Source: Pedosphaera sp.
GTDB taxonomy: Bacteria; Verrucomicrobiota; Verrucomicrobiae; Limisphaerales; Pedosphaeraceae
Direction: 5' to 3'
Assembly: GCA_028293265.1 (NCBI GenBank)
Contig: JAQGPB010000533.1
Span: 1 to 5,697 of the forward strand
DNA length: 5,697 nucleotides
The notes under the pieces: model-generated
The model's database searches: none
What the model saw: the letters and a program-made list of their open reading frames with translations, nothing else
What the model was told of the DNA's origin: nothing
Translations under genes and position numbers: made by a program
Shown: piece by piece, positions 1-5,697 of the stretch
How positions within the stretch are numbered: position 1 is the stretch's first letter
Layout: each line of letters starts with the position of its first letter

Positions 1-294
1 GAGCCGGATGATGTCCGCCTCGCCGATGTTTTGGCGGTTGACCTGGATGCGTTCGCCAAAGGCAACAAGGTGCGGCGAGGTGAACAAACCGACGCGCAAT
101 CCCGCCGCGCGATAAATGCTTTCCAGCATCGCGCAGGTCGAGCCCTTGCCATTCGTGCCCGCAACGTGAATGAACCGCAGTTGCTTGTGTGGATTGCCCG
201 CCAGCTCCGCCAGCCGAAGCGTGTTTTCCAACCCCGGCTGCGTGCCGAACAATTGGAGGTCGTAGAGGAACTTTATGGCGTCTTGATAATTCAT
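1..294 (-). CDS. folC: Folylpolyglutamate synthase / dihydrofolate synthase, N-terminal 98 residues (partial at left edge)
   Basis: FolC is a cytoplasmic Mur-ligase-family enzyme that adds glutamate to folates using ATP; bifunctional members also join glutamate to dihydropteroate. Seen here: the Mur-ligase P-loop GTNGKGS at residues 46-52 within IHVAGTNGKGST, then FTSPHL at 71-76 and the ERIQVN segment at 81-86. These stand in the order and spacing usual for FolC. The ATG at 294-292 is preceded directly by an in-frame TAA, so translation cannot begin further upstream. No Shine-Dalgarno sequence is visible before it. The rest, normally about 330 more residues, lies off the left edge, so the single or dual activity cannot be judged. 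It follows pyrG in the same direction after 105 bases and may be co-transcribed with it. The family is secure; the exact substrate range is not. Confidence 0.93.
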   Translation of the reverse strand, partial: MNYQDAIKFLYDLQLFGTQPGLENTLRLAELAGNPHKQLRFIHVAGTNGKGSTCAMLESIYRAAGLRVGLFTSPHLVAFGERIQVNRQNIGEADIIRL

Positions 295-399
295 TTATCA
301 AAGGCCGAATTATGCATGAAGAATCAACAATTACCGGAGCTTCGACCCTTCTGGAAGTCTTAGGCAGGCTTCTTCATTCGACCTTCTTCCCGCGCATTT

Positions 400-2016
<1,617 letters not shown>

Positions 2017-2235
2017 TCACACAACGACCAGCCGGTGCGTCAGCTTGGGGATCTTTTTCCCCAAACCCCGCAAAGATTCCAAATGCAGCGCTATTGCCTC
2101 CGCCATGTTCTTTCTGGCCTCCGCGACCGAGCCTCCGTTGGAAAAACAGCCGGGCAAATCGGGGCAATAAACCGAGTACCCCGCCTTCCGGTCTTCCTCG
2201 CGCTCGATCACAATTTCATAAGTCAGCTTCTTCAT
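2017..2235 (-). CDS. Small HicB-like (UPF0150 type) protein, no HicA partner seen
   Basis: This 72-residue protein matches the HicB-like antitoxin fold. It begins with a short basic and acidic strand (KKLTYEIVIERE), followed by the hallmark YSVYCPDLPGCFSNGGSVAEA (20-40) and a helix RKNMAEAIALHLESL (41-55). Full HicB antitoxins usually carry a ribbon-helix-helix or helix-turn-helix DNA-binding part after this core. Here only about 17 residues follow, so no DNA-binding domain is evident. No HicA toxin (a short dsRBD-like protein) lies on either side, since the neighbours are kdsB and pyrG. The start ATG overlaps the kdsB stop by 4 bases (ATGA), and the stop is 3 bases before the pyrG start, so it is embedded in the transcription unit and probably translated by coupling. 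It could be an orphan antitoxin relic, or one of the stand-alone HicB-like proteins common in many genomes whose role is unknown. The family is well supported; the function is not known. Confidence 0.85.
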   Translation of the reverse strand: MKKLTYEIVIEREEDRKAGYSVYCPDLPGCFSNGGSVAEARKNMAEAIALHLESLRGLGKKIPKLTHRLVVV

Positions 2236-2993
2236 GCCTTTACTTTATCGTCATGCAGGATTTTCTCAACGCGTTTCACATCCGCCGGGACATCCACGCC
2301 CACGCTGTCGTAATTCACCTGCACCACCGCGATGGCAATGCCATTTTCCAAGGCGCGCAGTTGTTCCAATTTTTCGGCCTGTTCCAACGGCGACACCGGA
2401 CAACCTACCATCCGCAGCAACGCCTCGCGCCGGTAAGCGTATATGCCAATATGCTTCAAAAATGGAAACGCCGCCAACTGCTCGGCAGCAGAACGACTGG
2501 CGGCATCACGCAGAAAAGGAATCGTGCGCCGGGAAAAATATAAGGCCCGACCGGCGGCATTGACAACGACTTTTACCACGTTTGGATTGTCGTATTCATC
2601 CGCCGCCTGAATTCGCGTGGCGGCGGTTGACATTTCGTTGTTCTCCAGCGCATTGGCCACCGCGTCAATTACTGCCGGGTCAATCAACGGTTCGTCGCCC
2701 TGGATGTTCACCGCCGCGTCACATTCGCAGCCGCGCACCACCTCGGCCAGCCGGTCCGTGCCGCTCGGATGGTCCGGCGAAGTCATTTCCACCCGGCAAA
2801 AATCCTGCGCCACCTCCCAGATCCGCGTGTCGTCCGTCGCCACAATGACCTCGCTCAATGATTTCGCCTGCTGGCATCGTTCGACGACATGCTGAATGAG
2901 CGGCTTGCCAGCAATCAGAGCCAGCGGTTTGCCGGGAAACCGGGTGGAAGCATAACGGGCGGGAACAATGCCAATGATTTTCATCCCGGCCAT
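2232..2993 (-). CDS. kdsB: 3-deoxy-manno-octulosonate cytidylyltransferase (CMP-Kdo synthetase)
   Basis: KdsB joins CTP and Kdo to give CMP-Kdo and pyrophosphate, the activated sugar for the LPS inner core, in the cytoplasm. The 253 residues show the family motifs in order: the nucleotide-binding PARYASTRFPGKPL (11-24), VATDD (51-55), TSPDHPSGTDR (71-81), NIQGDEPL (96-103) with the metal-binding Asp100, FSRRTIPF (153-160), HIGIYAYRRE (181-190), LEQAEKLEQLRALENG (203-218) and GVDVPADVKRVE near the C-terminus. Length is normal for the family. Two starts are possible: ATG at 2993, which has an in-frame TAA directly before it, or ATG at 2984, which gives MKIIGIVPARY and resembles typical KdsB N-termini better. 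Neither has a good Shine-Dalgarno sequence. The stop overlaps the start of the HicB-like gene. The gene marks the organism as an LPS-bearing Gram-negative. Confidence 0.97.
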   Translation of the reverse strand: MAGMKIIGIVPARYASTRFPGKPLALIAGKPLIQHVVERCQQAKSLSEVIVATDDTRIWEVAQDFCRVEMTSPDHPSGTDRLAEVVRGCECDAAVNIQGDEPLIDPAVIDAVANALENNEMSTAATRIQAADEYDNPNVVKVVVNAAGRALYFSRRTIPFLRDAASRSAAEQLAAFPFLKHIGIYAYRREALLRMVGCPVSPLEQAEKLEQLRALENGIAIAVVQVNYDSVGVDVPADVKRVEKILHDDKVKA

Positions 2994-3021
2994 TTAGCCA
3001 CAGATGAATTACGGATTAAAC

Positions 3022-3040
3022 AATGAATTTACTATTCATT
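3022..3040. repeat. A+T-rich inverted repeat at the end of the unknown membrane-protein gene
   Basis: Arms AATGAAT (3022-3028) and ATTCATT (3034-3040) are perfect 7-base complements around a 5-base loop, and they span the TAG stop at 3032-3034. On the minus strand the repeat is followed by GTTTAAT. It could be a weak transcription end or an mRNA-stabilising hairpin between this gene and kdsB. With only one G-C pair in the stem, it may equally be chance in an A+T-rich stretch. Confidence 0.25.
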
Positions 3041-3676
3041 CGACGAATACGCCTTTGAATAACGTAATTCCCACGCGCTATGCTGTTTCAACAGACGGTC
3101 ATCGTAAAGCATCAGAAACGGACGCTTGGTCTTGTCCTTGCCACTCCTCAGATCACCATGTACCGCCATAATGTTCGACGAAAATCTGACTTCCTGAGCA
3201 ATTGGAAATGACAAATTGCTTTTGTTTTCGAGTGCCACGAAGAAGAGGTCAGATTCATGCGGATAAAAAGTCATACGCATCAGTCGGTTGTTGAAGAAGT
3301 AAATTGTGAGGTCTCCTTCGCAACCAAAAATTTTGAAAGATTTCGCCGATTGCCGACTGGCACCTTTCTCAGGCGCTTCCTTCACGTCAACGTAGGCCCA
3401 CACTCCAGTTATATTTTGTGCGTTCAAAATCGTTTTAACCTCCCCGATTGATTGATAGCTTTTGAACCCTCCTATAAATTCCTGCGGTTCCTGCCTGTCA
3501 GTATAACTCTGCTCGAAGCATCTAATTCCGTTTCGAAAAAGCAAATAGGAAAACATTCCGTTCGGATGGTGGTGGGCGTAGGTGCCAACCCAGACAATCA
3601 AAGCCGCCACCAATAAAAAAGGAGTGAGAATACAAATGCTGATTGGCAACCATTTGCTGGATTGCTTCTCATTCAT
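3032..3676 (-). CDS. Unknown single-pass membrane-anchored protein, 214 residues
   Basis: I do not recognise this protein. From the ATG at 3676 it has a short polar N-terminus (MNEKQSSKW), one hydrophobic segment at about residues 10-33 (rich in I, L, V, F, ending VGTY), then a soluble domain of about 180 residues. A positive N-terminus followed by a membrane helix without a clear cleavage site suggests an anchor with the rest in the periplasm. The soluble part contains FKSYQSIGEVKTIL, GCEGDLTIYFFNNRLMRMTFYP and a basic SGKDKTKR stretch. The alternation of strands and short turns hints at a small alpha/beta fold, but no catalytic motif is visible. The ATG was chosen over a TTG 45 bases upstream because it has a weak AAAGAG ribosome site and overlaps the phosphatase stop by only 8 bases. 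The gene is clearly richer in A+T than its neighbours: 23 G+C in 3181-3240 against 40 in 1201-1260 of pyrG. This suggests a recent or lineage-specific gene. Confidence 0.75.
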   Translation of the reverse strand: MNEKQSSKWLPISICILTPFLLVAALIVWVGTYAHHHPNGMFSYLLFRNGIRCFEQSYTDRQEPQEFIGGFKSYQSIGEVKTILNAQNITGVWAYVDVKEAPEKGASRQSAKSFKIFGCEGDLTIYFFNNRLMRMTFYPHESDLFFVALENKSNLSFPIAQEVRFSSNIMAVHGDLRSGKDKTKRPFLMLYDDRLLKQHSAWELRYSKAYSSNE

Positions 3677-4238
3677 CTGTTGCTCTTTCACTATTGGGTA
3701 AAATCCATTCAATAGCTGCAATCAGATCATCCACCACGACGGCCGCCTTCAACTTCTCCGGCGATTTCCGCTCCAACTCCGCGCCATACCCCGTCCGCAC
3801 CAGCAGGCTTTTCTTCACGCCTGCGTTCCAGCCGCATTCCAGATCAATCAGTTTGTCGCCGATCATGTAACTGCCGCCCAGGTCCAACTTGAACTCATCC
3901 CGCGCATCAAACAGAAATTGCGGCAACGGCTTTCGTCCACGGCTCGGCTGGCCGGGCATTTCCGGAGCGACATAAATCTTCCCAAACCGCACTCCTTCCC
4001 GTGCCAGTTCGCTCTGGAGATGTTGATGCACCTTCTCCACATCGGCCATCGTAAAATACCTGCGCCCAACACCCGACTGGTTTGTCACCATGAACAAGTC
4101 AAACCCGGCGTCCTGCAGTTGTTTCAGTGCCGCACCCGCGCCGGGGAAAATGCGCACATCCTCCGGCCGGTGAAGGTGATCCTTCTCCATTATCAACGTG
4201 CCGTCGCGGTCCAGAAAAACAGCCGGTTTTAATTCCAT
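3669..4238 (-). CDS. HAD-family phosphatase of the GmhB / HisB-N type (putative heptose-1,7-bisphosphate 7-phosphatase)
   Basis: The 189-residue protein is a haloacid-dehalogenase-superfamily phosphatase. Visible are motif I VFLDRDGTL (7-15; nucleophile Asp10, acid Asp12), motif II VTNQSGVGRR (51-60), motif III Lys103 in GRKPLP, and motif IV MIGDKLIDLECGWNAG (125-140) with Asp128 and Asp132. This set and the length fit GmhB, which removes the 7-phosphate of D,D-heptose-1,7-bisphosphate on the way to ADP-heptose for LPS. The histidinol-phosphatase part of HisB shares the same architecture. Both normally carry a zinc loop with Cys/His ligands before the RKP motif. Here that loop reads APEMPGQPSRGRKP and has none of them, so the substrate is uncertain. 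The ATG at 4238 was chosen over an upstream TTG at 4295 because it places motif I at the usual distance. The nearby kdsB favours an LPS role. It overlaps the next gene by 8 bases. Confidence 0.88.
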   Translation of the reverse strand: MELKPAVFLDRDGTLIMEKDHLHRPEDVRIFPGAGAALKQLQDAGFDLFMVTNQSGVGRRYFTMADVEKVHQHLQSELAREGVRFGKIYVAPEMPGQPSRGRKPLPQFLFDARDEFKLDLGGSYMIGDKLIDLECGWNAGVKKSLLVRTGYGAELERKSPEKLKAAVVVDDLIAAIEWILPNSERATDE

Positions 4239-4304
4239 GCGCAAACAGGATTGATAAGGCCATCTCGTCTCATTGAAAACTCCAAACTGACGCAACTTTT
4301 CACA

Positions 4305-4340
4305 TTGAGCCGGTTCATCATTCAGACTAGTCTATTTTTC
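4305..4340 (+). promoter_or_regulatory. Candidate galE promoter with a 10-base palindrome
   Basis: TTGAGC (4305-4310) and TAGTCT (4328-4333) are spaced by 17 bases and match the -35 and -10 consensus hexamers at 4 of 6 and 3 of 6 positions. The -10 candidate is the end of the perfect palindrome AGACTAGTCT (4324-4333). If used, transcription would begin at or within a few bases of the galE ATG, giving a leaderless or nearly leaderless mRNA. This fits the lack of a ribosome site there. The matches are modest, and one 10-base palindrome is not statistically remarkable. Confidence 0.25.
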
Positions 4341-5312
4341 ATGAACGTTTTTGTCACCGGCGGGGCGGGTTACATCGGGTCGGTCTGCGTCGAGGAATTG
4401 CTGAACGCAGGCCATCGGGTGACGGTGTATGACAATTTGACGGAGGGCCATCGTTCCGCAGTTGACCCGCGCGCGACCTTTATCCTCGGCCAACCGGAGG
4501 AGAAGAATAACATCCGCGACGCCGTCAAATCCGCCGCGCCGGAGGCCATTCTCCATTTCGCCGCCAACGCGCTGGTCGGCGAGTCCATGACCAACCCGGG
4601 AAAATATTTTCACAACAACGTCTGCAACGGCCTCGCGCTCTTGGACGCCGCAGTCGAGGCGAAGGTCAAAAAATTCGTTTTCAGTTCCACCTGTGCCACC
4701 TACGGCCCGCCGGACCGCGTCCCCATAAACGAGGATTTGCCCCAGCGCCCCATCAATCCTTATGGCGAATCGAAGCTGATGTTCGAGAAAATGCTCAATT
4801 GGTATCATCAGATTCACAATTTGGAATTTGTCGCCTTCCGCTATTTCAATGCCGCCGGCGCCAGCGGAAAATACGGCGAACATCATCGCATCGAGACGCA
4901 CCTGATCCCCAACGTGCTCAAAGTCCCGCTTGGCCAGGCGACCCAATGTGAGATTTACGGGACCGATTATGCCACACCGGACGGCACCTGCATTCGGGAT
5001 TACATTCACATCGCTGATCTCGCACAGGCACACATGCTGGCCATGTCGCCCGGCAAACAAGGCTTTTACAACTTGGGCAACGGCGACGGCTACTCCGTGC
5101 GCCAGGTCATCCAAACCTGCGAGAAAATCACCGGCAAAAAAATCCCGGTCGTGGAAAAGCCGCGCCGTCCCGGCGACCCGCCCAAACTCGTCGCCGCCGC
5201 CGAAAAAGCCGCCCGCGAACTGGGCTGGAAACCGAAATACCCGAAGCTCGAAGACATCATCGCCACCGCCTGGAACTGGCATAAGCAGCATCCGCATGGT
5301 TATGCGGATTGA
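4341..5312 (+). CDS. galE: UDP-glucose 4-epimerase
   Basis: GalE interconverts UDP-glucose and UDP-galactose with bound NAD in the cytoplasm, supplying UDP-galactose for LPS or other glycans. The 323-residue protein is an extended short-chain dehydrogenase. It has the NAD-binding VTGGAGYIGS (5-14), HFAANALVGES (72-82), FSSTCATYG (114-122), and the catalytic pair Tyr141 and Lys145 in NPYGESK. The family signatures RYFNAAGASG (167-176) and YGTDYATPDGTCIRDYIH (206-223) follow, then YNLGNG (243-248) and a C-terminal RRPGDPPKLVA substrate region. Length is near the usual 325-340. The ATG at 4341 places the glycine-rich motif at residue 5 as in relatives; a TTG at 4251 would add 30 atypical residues. 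There is no Shine-Dalgarno sequence. One oddity is that the usual Gly-Asp after the third strand is Gly50-Gln51 here. Specificity for N-acetylated sugars cannot be excluded. The gene diverges from the phosphatase gene. Confidence 0.95.
   Translation: MNVFVTGGAGYIGSVCVEELLNAGHRVTVYDNLTEGHRSAVDPRATFILGQPEEKNNIRDAVKSAAPEAILHFAANALVGESMTNPGKYFHNNVCNGLALLDAAVEAKVKKFVFSSTCATYGPPDRVPINEDLPQRPINPYGESKLMFEKMLNWYHQIHNLEFVAFRYFNAAGASGKYGEHHRIETHLIPNVLKVPLGQATQCEIYGTDYATPDGTCIRDYIHIADLAQAHMLAMSPGKQGFYNLGNGDGYSVRQVIQTCEKITGKKIPVVEKPRRPGDPPKLVAAAEKAARELGWKPKYPKLEDIIATAWNWHKQHPHGYAD
5290..5309 (+). terminator. Hairpin over the galE stop codon, candidate terminator
   Basis: ATCCGCAT (5290-5297) and ATGCGGAT (5302-5309) are a perfect 8-base-pair stem with a 4-base loop GGTT. 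They cover the last codons of galE and reach the base just before its TGA. The bases that follow (TGATTTCT) are only moderately T-rich. This looks like an intrinsic terminator or an mRNA 3'-end stabiliser placed between two convergent genes, but the weak T-tract leaves doubt. On the opposite strand no T-run follows, so it is not an evident terminator for the gene on the right. Confidence 0.45.
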
Positions 5313-5344
5313 TTTCTATCTGCTCAACTGCAACTTGGGCTGGC

Positions 5345-5697
5345 TCAAGCTCCGGGAAATTTCGAGCGGCGCACCCGATCGCGTTCCAAGGCTGCATCGA
5401 GCAATTCCGGCGAAATAAAGAAATTGGTTCGGCGAAGTTTGGTCACGGTTTCCGGAAGGGCGAGCAGTCCCTTTTCCGCAGCACGTTCAAGCAGACCAAT
5501 GGTCCCAATGACCGTCAATCCAAGAGATCGCGCTGCTTTCCGGCCGTCCAAGTCATCCATCAACACACCGCCGGCGCGAATTTCCATCGCCAGTTGCAAC
5601 GCTTCGATTTCACCCGGATGCAAACCATGAATCGGCCGGGCACCCTTGACCAGACGAACCTCCAGCCAAGATTTCGGCTGTGACACCCAAGTCTTGA
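5345..5697 (-). CDS. DUF3368 / PIN-type (VapC-like) protein, C-terminal 116 residues (partial at right edge)
   Basis: The visible 116 residues match the C-terminal part of DUF3368 proteins, which are PIN-domain relatives of VapC toxins (metal-dependent RNases). Seen are a WLEVR strand, LHPGEIEALQLAMEI with acidic residues expected of the PIN centre, GGVLMDDLDGRKAARSLGL, TVIGTIGLLERAAEKGLL, and a C-terminal helix ISPELLDAALERD. The frame is open to the right edge, reading through a GTG at 5686, so the true start and the N-terminal strand with the first catalytic Asp are outside the window. A small antitoxin gene, often of the UPF0175 type, usually lies just upstream of such genes and would also be outside. 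It is convergent with galE, and the two stops are 32 bases apart. It may be a toxin, a degenerate relic or a non-toxic PIN protein; activity cannot be judged without the N-terminus. Confidence 0.82.
   Translation of the reverse strand, partial: KTWVSQPKSWLEVRLVKGARPIHGLHPGEIEALQLAMEIRAGGVLMDDLDGRKAARSLGLTVIGTIGLLERAAEKGLLALPETVTKLRRTNFFISPELLDAALERDRVRRSKFPGA

Noticed and set aside
295..399. Possible separate promoter or terminator between pyrG and folC, including CATAAT at 309-314 on the minus strand
   Set aside because: The hexamer resembles a -10 box, but no acceptable -35 lies 15-19 bases upstream, and no stable hairpin with a T-run follows pyrG. I see nothing firm in this 105-base gap.
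2017..2235. A complete HicAB toxin-antitoxin pair
   Set aside because: Both flanks are occupied by kdsB and pyrG with no room for a HicA gene, so only the HicB-like half is present.
4239..4340. Promoter for the minus-strand phosphatase gene in the divergent region
   Set aside because: A promoter is expected here, but no pair of hexamers with suitable spacing could be found on the minus strand by eye.
4251..4340. Upstream TTG start extending GalE by 30 residues
   Set aside because: The extension is unlike GalE N-termini and would move the NAD motif away from its normal place near residue 5.
4332..5297. A 321-codon open frame on the minus strand opposite galE
   Set aside because: It is antisense to a complete GalE with all motifs, and its translation is low-complexity (rich in G, A, V, D, F) without recognisable domains.

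Overview
The window looks like a chromosomal segment of a Gram-negative bacterium with lipopolysaccharide. It carries CMP-Kdo synthetase, a heptose-bisphosphatase-type HAD phosphatase and a UDP-glucose 4-epimerase. The kdsB-to-pyrG neighbourhood resembles the kdsB-pyrG adjacency known in Chlamydiae. Together with the moderately high G+C of the housekeeping genes and the near absence of Shine-Dalgarno sequences, this suggests the PVC superphylum, perhaps Verrucomicrobiota. That assignment is inference, not proof.

Layout. Six genes run in one direction on the minus strand. In transcription order they are a GmhB/HisB-N-type phosphatase (4238-3669), an unknown single-pass membrane protein (3676-3032), kdsB (2993-2232), a small HicB-like protein (2235-2017), pyrG (2013-400) and the first 98 codons of folC (294 to the left edge). 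Three junctions are tight: an 8-base overlap between the phosphatase and the membrane protein, a 4-base ATGA overlap between kdsB and the HicB-like gene, and a 3-base gap before pyrG. The block is probably an operon or two adjacent operons. galE (4341-5312) is read divergently from a 102-base intergenic region. It ends with a strong hairpin over its stop codon and faces, convergently, the C-terminal part of a DUF3368/PIN-type (VapC-like) gene that runs off the right edge.

How the genes fit together. PyrG makes CTP, and KdsB uses CTP to activate Kdo for the inner core of LPS. The phosphatase may act in ADP-heptose synthesis for the same inner core, and GalE supplies UDP-galactose for outer sugars. 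FolC belongs to folate metabolism.

The less ordinary parts are the orphan HicB-like protein embedded in the kdsB-pyrG unit, the phosphatase whose zinc-loop ligands are missing, the A+T-rich unknown membrane protein, and the VapC-like gene at the edge. No RNA gene, CRISPR array, insertion sequence or clearly new multigene system was seen. Gaps between genes are all about 105 bases or shorter.
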